This document shows, one piece after another, positions 7,405 to 14,081 of a stretch of DNA of 64,000 nucleotides (its first letter is position 1; each line of letters opens with the position of its first letter). The position numbers were made by a program, and so were the translations under genes. This stretch comes from Alloacidobacterium dinghuense (lineage in GTDB: Bacteria; Acidobacteriota; Terriglobia; Terriglobales; Acidobacteriaceae). Below the pieces are notes generated by a model. That model was not told the DNA's origin, made no database searches, and saw nothing but the letters and a program-made list of their open reading frames with translations. The stretch covers positions 2,914,001 to 2,978,000 of the forward strand of contig NZ_CP060394.1 in assembly GCF_014274465.1 (NCBI RefSeq), read 5' to 3'.

Positions 7405-9755
7405 GATTTATGACCGCAATTTTGGTCTTGTTGACGACTGTGCCGGCGATGGCTCAGACCGGCGCGGGTGCTTCGCGTCGGCATGGCGAGCTGACGCCTC
7501 TTCAATACAACTTCGGCCCGTTTACCGCTGTCGCTCCTTACAATAATCAGCCTGGCTACACGCTATTATCGAACGCCCAAGTGCAGCCCGCGTCGACGAT
7601 CTCGGATAACAACGCGTTCGCTTCTACTTCAAACTTCACCGCAATCCGCCAGGACGATGCGACGACGACGTTCAGTGTGGCGTCGAACGTGGGTACAATC
7701 ACTACCGGTTCTGCTTCCGGGGCGAACTATGTCATTGGGAGTTCCGCCTCGTCATTCTCGATTCCGGATACATTTATCGAAGTCGAGATTATGCAGAACG
7801 GGACGACGAGCGGCACGGATCATATTGCGCTGGGGATGACTGCGCCTGAGTCGGGTTCTAATCCGACTTTGCAGATCAACGCTGAAGTGGATATGGTGGG
7901 CAGAAATTGCTTTATGCATGTTCTCTACGCCGGGACAGACCATGTACTCGGCTCGGCGTCTTTTACCGCCCCATCCGCACCGTGGTATCTGGGTTTCTCC
8001 CTGATGGGTTCGCAGGCGACGGCTTTCTATAACTCTGGCAGCGGATGGCAGCAGATCACGACGGGGGATGTGTCTTCTTATTACGACCCGCGTACATCGG
8101 GCAATCTGACCGGATTTCAGACGGCGGTCAAGCTATTTACTTCGCAGGCGACAACTTGGAAGCTGGCGAATCTGAAGACGGGGCTATTCGGGGGCACGGG
8201 GATGCGTGACGTTGCGCTTGTAACCTATCCGGATGGCCGCCCCTATATGCGAGGCTCGGTAGCCTATTTCATAGCGTCCATTGGAGGGTTTACAAGCACA
8301 ACGCTCGATTCTGGAAACGCGATTTTTTCTTATGATCTGGTCAGTGGGACGCTGACAATGCTCGGTTCGCTCGGCGTAAGCAGGAGCAGCGCTGTCTATG
8401 AAGACCAGGCCGGCGATATCATCTATGACCCCATCAACAACCAAGAGCGACTGTTAATTGGAACGTGGGCAACGACTAGCAACGCCCCCGCGACTGTTTA
8501 CACATCACAGTCAATTTCAACTGATGATTGGCTGTCGGGTGGCCCGCATGTTACGCCAGCCGCATCAACGGTGACGGTTCCAAGTGCCTCATCAAACTAT
8601 GACGCTAATATGGCCTGCACAAGCTGGAACTATTCCGCCAGCACCTGTTCTTTGTGGACCATGGCGATAGTGTCGGGAAATCCAGGCTCGGGCGTAGGCT
8701 CTGAGTTTCTCAGCTCGACGGCTGATCCGAGTGCTAACTCGTGGTCGGTGCTGGCTTCCACATCGAACTTGGGTTATGAGGGTTCGCGCATTTTGCGAAC
8801 AGCAACTACATCAGGAAGTAAAGGGGTCAGCTATTTTGGCGCATGGGGCGGCAAGATTGGCAGCGCAGTGAGGACCAGCTCGATTTACAGCCCGGCTGGC
8901 AGCAGCCTCGGCGCATTGAATGCTCCCTGGCCTGCTGGAACCTTTAATCCTTCGCATCCAGAGTTGGTCGCATTCGGCAACACTGAATATCTCATTAGTT
9001 TCGCCGATGTGCTTTGGGGTACAGCTTCGGGATCGATTGGCAATTTTGCCGTGTCATCGGCACCTAAGTATGTCCCGCAGACAAACTGGCCCACCCTTGT
9101 AAACACGGGCTCTACTTTCTCGGGGTCATCCACTGTTTCTAGCGTGACTCTATCGACAGGCGACTATGCATCGTCCTTCACTTTTACTGCAGGTGACCTG
9201 GTTATCGCTGTAGGAAGGGGTAACAGTGCGAGCGAAACAACGATGTCAATTACGGATTCCCTAGGCGACACGTTCACCTGTGGAACCATCAACTCGATTT
9301 CTCCATCCGGCGCAACGGGATATGACTTTGGATGCTATAGTTTCGTCACTCACAGCGGCACTGCAACCTTCACGCATAGCATTGGGACTTCAGCAAATTT
9401 TGTTGGATTGACCGTCGAGCAGTTTCGTCCCGGCTTTTTGACTTCCGTCGATAATGGGGTCAGTTATTCAAACATCGTTACCGGCAGCAAGGTCTCGCTC
9501 TATACGAGCAACGCCTTTTCCACCTCGGCAAAGGGCCTTGTCATCGTTTGTCCGGACGCGCTGTTCAATGCGGGCACATTTCAGCCTGGTTTGATTGGGC
9601 CTTATGCGGCATCCTTCGGAGCGGGGTTCAGCTCGGGGGCTGCACCCTGCATTGGTACGCTAACCAATGGAGCGCAGACGAGCATCACGGCCACACTCAA
9701 CAATGGACTTGCTGCAACTGGGTGGTGGGGTGGGACAATCATGAGCTTCAAGTAG
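7401..9755 (+). CDS. Secreted beta-rich protein at the end of the tail operon
   Basis: A 784-residue protein whose ATG overlaps the previous stop (ATGA), preceded by GAAGGAG. Residues 1-19 form a clear Sec signal peptide ending AMAQ, which is unusual for a virion tail component. Residues about 60-245 look like a lectin/LamG-type sandwich. Residues about 255-545 have spaced motifs (LVTYPDGRPY, VYEDQAGDIIYDP) suggestive of a five-bladed propeller as in glycosidase-like proteins. Residues about 560-784 form a separate beta-sandwich. I cannot name a family. It could be a depolymerase-like host-range factor or a lysogen-encoded surface protein. Position in the operon is certain; function is not. 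Confidence 0.55.
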   Translation: MRFMTAILVLLTTVPAMAQTGAGASRRHGELTPLQYNFGPFTAVAPYNNQPGYTLLSNAQVQPASTISDNNAFASTSNFTAIRQDDATTTFSVASNVGTITTGSASGANYVIGSSASSFSIPDTFIEVEIMQNGTTSGTDHIALGMTAPESGSNPTLQINAEVDMVGRNCFMHVLYAGTDHVLGSASFTAPSAPWYLGFSLMGSQATAFYNSGSGWQQITTGDVSSYYDPRTSGNLTGFQTAVKLFTSQATTWKLANLKTGLFGGTGMRDVALVTYPDGRPYMRGSVAYFIASIGGFTSTTLDSGNAIFSYDLVSGTLTMLGSLGVSRSSAVYEDQAGDIIYDPINNQERLLIGTWATTSNAPATVYTSQSISTDDWLSGGPHVTPAASTVTVPSASSNYDANMACTSWNYSASTCSLWTMAIVSGNPGSGVGSEFLSSTADPSANSWSVLASTSNLGYEGSRILRTATTSGSKGVSYFGAWGGKIGSAVRTSSIYSPAGSSLGALNAPWPAGTFNPSHPELVAFGNTEYLISFADVLWGTASGSIGNFAVSSAPKYVPQTNWPTLVNTGSTFSGSSTVSSVTLSTGDYASSFTFTAGDLVIAVGRGNSASETTMSITDSLGDTFTCGTINSISPSGATGYDFGCYSFVTHSGTATFTHSIGTSANFVGLTVEQFRPGFLTSVDNGVSYSNIVTGSKVSLYTSNAFSTSAKGLVIVCPDALFNAGTFQPGLIGPYAASFGAGFSSGAAPCIGTLTNGAQTSITATLNNGLAATGWWGGTIMSFK

Positions 9756-10730
9756 GCTGTGCCCAAGCCGGTTCAACGGTTGCTCAATAAAGTAATAGTT
9801 GAGGTAGCCGAGCACGAAGATGATCGTGAGGAGCGTGGGCAGCGCGATATACCAATGGCCGCCAAACTGGATGAGGCTAAACTCCTGCCAGATGTAGAGG
9901 CTGTAGGACATCTGGCCGAGGCTGACCAGCCATTTCGCATTAAGCGGCCTTGACAGAACCGAATCTGGTCTCGTGGATGTCACTGCGAGGATCAGTGCAA
10001 TGACGATCGATTCCCGCGTGGGGATGAACTTATGATAAGAGCCGATACAGGCGACAAAAGCCAGCAAGAGCGGCCAGAGCATCCAGGCGCGGAGCATCTT
10101 CTTCAGGCGGACGATCATGAGCGCTAGCAGGCAGCCGAACAGTATGGCGTCAGCGCGATATTGCGTCAGGAAGCTGTAGGCGACATGCTCGGACAGCAGA
10201 ATGTTCCAGTCTGCGATGCGCCACAGGCAGACAATGATGCAGCCGAGCACTGCGACGGTCCATGCCTTTCTGCGCAGCAGAAGAAGGATCGCGGGCCACA
10301 CGAGATAGAATTGCTCCTCGATTGAGAGCGTCCAGAAGTGGCCGGTAAGCAGGTTGTGGCCGACGTAGTTGCGGAAGAAAAAGAGTGCTGGAATGACCCC
10401 GAAATTGTCGCTGTGCAGCACGATGCAGACGAGGGTGACGATGCTTAGATAGAGCCACGCACTGGGCATCAGGCGAAAGAAACGACGCCTGTAAAATTTG
10501 CCGAGGTCGATGGTGTCTGTGGTGTTGAGTTCGCTCAGAAGTTTTGAGGTGATCAGATAGCCGCTGAGGACAAAGAAGATTGTGACGCCATGCTGGCCGA
10601 GGTAGCTGAAAGTCTCATATCGGGTCGCCCTAAAGCAGGAATGCTGCACATGGTCAATCAGGACAAGCAGGATCGCAATGCCGCGCCATCCATCGAGAGT
10701 TGGAATCCGGGCGTTCTTGGAGGTATCCAT
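9660..10730 (-). CDS. Acyltransferase 3 family membrane protein (candidate surface-polysaccharide O-acetylase)
   Basis: An integral membrane acyltransferase of the OafA/Oac type. The N-terminus has the family signature RIPTLDGWRGIAILLVLIDH, containing the Arg...His pair needed for acyl transfer, then FFVLSGYLIT. About ten hydrophobic segments follow, and the expected ending EQPLNRLGHSL. After that the frame continues about 30 residues antisense to the end of the secreted tail-operon gene, so the two genes overlap tail-to-tail by 96 bases. I chose ATG 10730 over GTG 10754 because family homology begins right after it; neither has a good ribosome site. Likely role: O-acetylation of a cell-surface glycan, possibly phage-encoded. 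Confidence 0.8.
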   Translation of the reverse strand: MDTSKNARIPTLDGWRGIAILLVLIDHVQHSCFRATRYETFSYLGQHGVTIFFVLSGYLITSKLLSELNTTDTIDLGKFYRRRFFRLMPSAWLYLSIVTLVCIVLHSDNFGVIPALFFFRNYVGHNLLTGHFWTLSIEEQFYLVWPAILLLLRRKAWTVAVLGCIIVCLWRIADWNILLSEHVAYSFLTQYRADAILFGCLLALMIVRLKKMLRAWMLWPLLLAFVACIGSYHKFIPTRESIVIALILAVTSTRPDSVLSRPLNAKWLVSLGQMSYSLYIWQEFSLIQFGGHWYIALPTLLTIIFVLGYLNYYFIEQPLNRLGHSLLEAHDCPTPPPSCSKSIVECGRDARLRSIG

Positions 10731-11020
10731 TTGAGCCAGAACATCATATCCCACAGATATGGGAGAGTCTGGTTACCGTGGCGTCTCGGGAAGTATGAAA
10801 AATGGAATACAGGAATTATCTTGCACTAGTGGTGCAGCCTAAATCCTGTATTCGGTGCAGAATAATTCCGGCAGCCACATCTCTGTATCTTTATTTGATT
10901 TGTTTTCAATACCTTAAGAATTATTTTGCCGATCATCCCCTTGACAAAGGAGAAGCAGGGAAAAGCCCGGGGCTAATGAGGGCTACCGTAAGAAGTTTGA
11001 TTGTGAGTGAAAACCCTCCT

Positions 11021-11090
11021 CCCCTCGGCGGCTAAAGCCGCGCTCATTTTGTGGCACTTACGGCACGGCTGAAGCCGTGCCCCTTCAAAG
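11021..11090 (+). repeat. Composite REP doublet, copy 1
   Basis: Two palindromes in fixed order: GCGGCTAAAGCCGC (11028-11041) and GGCACGGCTGAAGCCGTGCC (11062-11081), followed by CCTTCAAAG. The same pair recurs four more times in this window (near 32870, 38540, 42040 and 42555). Confidence 0.85.
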
Positions 11091-11288
11091 CAACGGTTTT
11101 TCAGCACCCTCTAGAGCCTTTTTTCTTGAGGTCTTACCGCATGGCTGAGCGCCGCTCTTTCACGGCCCTCCTGCTTCCAGGTCAAACGATCCAACTCCAA
11201 CCACCGTCAAAGGGATCACCATTATTATTTAGCCGATTACCCGGGAGGTGCTTTGCACCTCTTTCGGTTGGTTGGTTAGAGATATTGC

Positions 11289-11338
11289 TTTCCCACCCTA
11301 TGCTTTGCATAGGATGGGGCACCCTTTTTTCGTGCTGC
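11289..11338 (+). repeat. Dispersed intergenic repeat, type 2, copy 1
   Basis: TTTCCCACCCT, a small stem (ATGCTTTGCAT), then AGGATGGGGCACCC and TTCGTGCTG. A second copy with a different stem lies at 12661-12710, so the flanks are conserved while the stem varies. Confidence 0.7.
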
Positions 11339-11425
11339 CGCCAAGAAAAAGCAGATCCTTCCCCTTCACTGCGTTCAGGGTCAGGATGACATCTTCGTTT
11401 ATTGGAGCAGCAAGATGGTGCGTTT

Positions 11426-12610
11426 TCATTCGGGATAAGTGCGGATTATTGCCGTTAATCCCGTTTTAAGGTCGGTTTTTGGCGCCAGTAAGCTGACCAC
11501 CAGCCAGCCCTCTCCGGGGAGGCCGAAGAAGTAGCCGGGATGGGTTGAGACTCCGGCGTTGCGGATCAGGTCGATGGCTACTTCCTCGTCGCGGCGGATG
11601 GCGGGGATGCGGAGGATGGCGTACCAGCCTGCTTCTACTTCGAGGCGGGTGATCATGGTTTGCTCGGCGAGGAGCGCGTCGAGGGTTGCGAGATTACTCG
11701 CAGTCCGCTCGCTGATCTGCTGCTGGATGGCGCGGCGATGCGCGAGCCAGTGTGGCAGGGCGTGCTGGATCGGCGCGTTCATCGAGAGGAAGGTGTCGGC
11801 GATGACTTCGAGGCTGGTTAAGGACTGCTTTAACGCTTTGTTCGGGCCGAATACGGAGGGACCAAAGACGGAAACCCAGGCGGCCTTCATCTGTGGCAGT
11901 CCCGCGATTTTGCTCAGTCCGCTTAGAACGAATGTCAGAGCGGGATGCGGACCTGTCGAGAAACTTTCTGCGCGTGTTGGATCGAAGGCGTAATCGAGGA
12001 AGACTTCATCGATGATGAGTGCGAGGTTGTGCTCGGCGCAGAGGGATTCGAGTTGGGCGCGTTCGTTCTGTTTGGTGAAGTGGCCGGTTGGGTTGTTCGG
12101 GTGGACGAGCGCTATGGCACGGGTGCATGGCGTAATGCGGCGTCGGACGGCTTCCATGTCCAGGTGCCAGCCGTGGTCGTAGAAGAGGGCGTAGGGCGTG
12201 AGCTTGACGTCGTCGAGCGCGGCCAGGAAATCGAAGAGTGGATAGCTAGGCTGCGCGATGAGTATTTCGTCGCCAGGATCGCAGAGGAGGCGGAAGACGT
12301 AGCTGTAGGCTTCGCTGGTGCTGGTGGTGAGGAATATCTGCGCAGGATCGACGGTTGCTCCGTGGCTTTTGTAGTAGGCGCTGACGGCTTCGCGTGCTTT
12401 GAGGATGCCTTGCGGGTTCGGGTCGTAGATCAGGGCTTCTGGTGTCGCTAATGGGGCGAGGATGGCGGCTTCGTCGTAGGTGAATCCGCTGTGGGTTGGG
12501 TTGGAGGCGGTGAGGTCGCAGATCGGTTGGCCGGATTCCCTTCTTTCTCGTAACGCGCGGGCGAGGTCGGTTTCAGTAGTTTCCCAGTTGGTGCGCGCGG
12601 AGAAAGGCAT
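11426..12610 (-). CDS. Pyridoxal-phosphate-dependent aminotransferase, class I/II
   Basis: A 394-residue fold-type I aminotransferase of normal length. Visible landmarks are the substrate/PLP region DLTASNPTHSGF, the NPTG loop (HPNNPTGHF), the Asp-Tyr segment IIDEVFLDYAF, and the PLP-binding lysine in SGLSKIAGLPQMKAAW. A C-terminal small domain ends with VSLLAPKTDL. It therefore transfers an amino group between an amino acid and a 2-oxoacid in the cytoplasm; substrate cannot be told from sequence. The ATG at 12610 is preceded by AGGAT at a suitable distance. It stands alone, flanked by repeat-rich spacers on both sides. Confidence 0.85.
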   Translation of the reverse strand: MPFSARTNWETTETDLARALRERRESGQPICDLTASNPTHSGFTYDEAAILAPLATPEALIYDPNPQGILKAREAVSAYYKSHGATVDPAQIFLTTSTSEAYSYVFRLLCDPGDEILIAQPSYPLFDFLAALDDVKLTPYALFYDHGWHLDMEAVRRRITPCTRAIALVHPNNPTGHFTKQNERAQLESLCAEHNLALIIDEVFLDYAFDPTRAESFSTGPHPALTFVLSGLSKIAGLPQMKAAWVSVFGPSVFGPNKALKQSLTSLEVIADTFLSMNAPIQHALPHWLAHRRAIQQQISERTASNLATLDALLAEQTMITRLEVEAGWYAILRIPAIRRDEEVAIDLIRNAGVSTHPGYFFGLPGEGWLVVSLLAPKTDLKTGLTAIIRTYPE

Positions 12611-12660
12611 GGGGTTATCCTTTCATGTTTTGCCTTAAGCTCGGCTGGGTTGGGTTCTTG

Positions 12661-12710
12661 CTTTCCCACCCTGACTGCGTCAGGATGGGGCACCCATTTT
12701 CGTGCTGTTG
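12661..12710 (+). repeat. Dispersed intergenic repeat, type 2, copy 2
   Basis: Matches the copy at 11289-11338 in both flanks (TTTCCCACCCT and AGGATGGGGCACCC ... TTCGTGCTG). The central stem is replaced by a different self-complementary one (GACTGCGTC). Confidence 0.7.
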
Positions 12711-12751
12711 CTAAGTTAAAAGCGGGCCTTGCTTTGCAAGGCTTCGCACGA

Positions 12752-12810
12752 ACCCTTCGGCTGCGCTCAGGACAGGCTCTTCGACTGCGCTACGCTTCGC
12801 TCAGGATGAC
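12752..12810 (+). repeat. Dispersed intergenic repeat, type 3
   Basis: Built on CCTTCGGCTGCGCTCAGGAC, then CTTCGCTCAGGATGAC. Related copies lie at 13596-13646 and 16797-16822, with a fragment at 11371-11392; all are intergenic. Confidence 0.65.
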
Positions 12811-12883
12811 AGCGGTTAGGGGCGCCTGCTTTTTCTTTCTTTTATTGACAATCCCGCATAATGGAATAGAGAGGTGAGCTTGC

Positions 12884-13519
12884 ATGGCGATTCGTGCTGT
12901 GATTTTCGATTACGGAATGGTGCTGAGCCAGGCGCAGGAGCCGGGCGCGCTGAATAACCTGCTCACCATTACCGGGCTCGATCGCGACACGTTTGACAGG
13001 CACTACTGGACGCATCGGCATGCGTATGACATGGGCAAGTTGAACGGTCATACCTACTGGAAGCAGTTTGCTTCCGACTCTGCGATTGAGTTGACGGCGA
13101 CGGAGATTGAGCGGCTGATTGAGAACGATGTGCTGATGTGGTGCACGATCAATGAGCCGATGCTGAAATGGGCGAAGTCGCTGGCTGAGTCGGGGCTACG
13201 GATCGGGATTCTCTCAAACATGGGAGAAGACACGCTCGCCTATATGCGGCAGGAGTTTTCGTGGCTGGGCGATTTCGACCATCACACATGGTCGTGTGAA
13301 CTGGGGATCGCGAAGCCCGATCCGGCGATTTACACCTACACGTGCGAGAAGTTGGACGTTGCTCCCGGCGAGGCTCTGTTTCTGGATGACAAGGCTGAGA
13401 ATATTCGCGCGGCGGAAGAGGTTGGGCTGGTTGGGATTCAGTTCAGGGATGTTAAGCAATTGCAGCGGGATCTTGAGGCTCGTGGGTTGTTGGATGAGTT
13501 GGTGCTGCCTTTGGGGTAA
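12884..13519 (+). CDS. HAD-superfamily hydrolase (phosphatase/dehalogenase-like)
   Basis: A 211-residue HAD protein with all four motifs. Motif I is IFDYGMVLS, with nucleophile Asp9 and Gly in the +2 place, as in the YihX-like branch. Motif II is ILSNMGED. Motif III Lys lies in ELGIAKPDPAIY. Motif IV is LFLDDKAENI. The helical cap (residues about 20-95) is of the small C1 type. Expected chemistry is hydrolysis of a phosphomonoester or a related small substrate in the cytoplasm. ATG 12884 has GAGGTGA at good spacing. It appears monocistronic. Family is certain; substrate unknown. Confidence 0.85.
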   Translation: MAIRAVIFDYGMVLSQAQEPGALNNLLTITGLDRDTFDRHYWTHRHAYDMGKLNGHTYWKQFASDSAIELTATEIERLIENDVLMWCTINEPMLKWAKSLAESGLRIGILSNMGEDTLAYMRQEFSWLGDFDHHTWSCELGIAKPDPAIYTYTCEKLDVAPGEALFLDDKAENIRAAEEVGLVGIQFRDVKQLQRDLEARGLLDELVLPLG

Positions 13520-13595
13520 GTCGTTTCCATCCATCTGAACCGCTCCTATAGCGACGACCCGCTTCTTCGGCCTGCTGTAGGATCGTTGAGATTCT

Positions 13596-13646
13596 TTCCT
13601 TCGGCTTCGCTCAGGACAGGCTCTTCCTTCGGTCGTCAGAATGACG
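13596..13646 (+). repeat. Dispersed intergenic repeat, type 3
   Basis: CCTTCGGCTTCGCTCAGGAC, then CTTCCTTCGGTCGTCAGAATGACG, the same unit as at 12752-12810, lying between the HAD gene and the padR promoter region. Confidence 0.6.
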
Positions 13647-13690
13647 ATCAATGAATACATATTGACTTCTCCTCTTATACTATTTTAGTC

Positions 13691-13713
13691 TAGGCATGTC
13701 TCGGACAAGCCTA
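13691..13713. promoter_or_regulatory. Inverted repeat at the padR start (candidate autoregulatory operator)
   Basis: TAGGCATGTC-TCG-GACAAGCCTA, 10-base arms with one mismatch. It ends on the A of the padR ATG and occupies the position where a ribosome site would lie. A TATACT -10-like hexamer sits upstream at 13676-13681. PadR proteins usually repress their own operon through palindromes containing ATGT/ACAT-like halves. Confidence 0.45.
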
Positions 13714-14063
13714 TGACGAAATCCGGCAAAACTGAACCTCGCGATCTCTTTCCTGGGGCGCTAGAGATGATGGTGCTGCAGTCGCTGCGGTGGCAGCCCA
13801 TGCATGGATATGCGCTGGTGCAGCACATCAAGCAACGGTCGAATGAGCTGCTGCAAGTGGAAGAGGGGTCGCTGTATCCGGCGCTGCAGCGCATGCTCAA
13901 GGATGGACTGGTGAAGGCTGAGTGGAAGACTTCGGCAACGAACCGGCGCGTGCGTGAGTACAACATTACGGCGGCGGGTGTGCGGCATCTGGAACGCGAG
14001 AAGTCGCGCTTTGAGCAGATGCTGGCGGGGATTCATCTGGTTCTTTCACCGGCTGAGTCGTAG
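13713..14063 (+). CDS. PadR-family transcriptional regulator
   Basis: A 116-residue PadR winged-helix protein. The N-terminal block LFPGALEMMVLQSLRWQPMH, the recognition region YALVQHIKQRSNELLQVEEG and the wing SLYPALQRMLKDGLVKAEW are characteristic. The C-terminal helix (AGVRHLEREKSRFEQML) gives the dimer interface, and the short length fits the PadR-s2 class. It lies 18 bases upstream of an ADOP permease; this pairing is recurrent in acidobacterial genomes and implies that PadR represses the permease. No ribosome site precedes ATG 13713, because the preceding bases form an inverted repeat. Confidence 0.9.
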   Translation: MTKSGKTEPRDLFPGALEMMVLQSLRWQPMHGYALVQHIKQRSNELLQVEEGSLYPALQRMLKDGLVKAEWKTSATNRRVREYNITAAGVRHLEREKSRFEQMLAGIHLVLSPAES

Positions 14064-14081
14064 CTCACACAGGAGGCGCAC

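Larger units (their letters stand above)
10731..11425. other. Gene-free interval with REP-type repeats
   Basis: About 700 bases between two minus-strand genes. No ORF here has plausible composition or a ribosome site. It contains a REP doublet (11021-11090) and a copy of a second acidobacterial-looking repeat (TTTCCCACCCT ... GGATGGGGCACCC, 11289-11338). A fragment of a third repeat lies near 11371-11392. It may include the right boundary of the prophage, but no attachment-site repeat could be identified from one side. Confidence 0.6.
12611..12883. other. Repeat-rich intergenic spacer
   Basis: Contains type 2 repeat copy 2 (12661-12710) and a type 3 repeat (12752-12810). It also carries the upstream region of the HAD gene, where TTGACA at about 12846 could serve as a -35 element. 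No coding sequence seen. Confidence 0.6.

Noticed and set aside
1-10730. A complete prophage with integrase and attachment sites
   Set aside because: Only the tail end is present in the window; no integrase, lysis, head or att repeat was seen, so completeness cannot be claimed.
10802-11389. Short open frames of 77 and 112 codons in the repeat-rich spacer
   Set aside because: They cover REP and other repeats, lack ribosome sites and have no protein-like composition.
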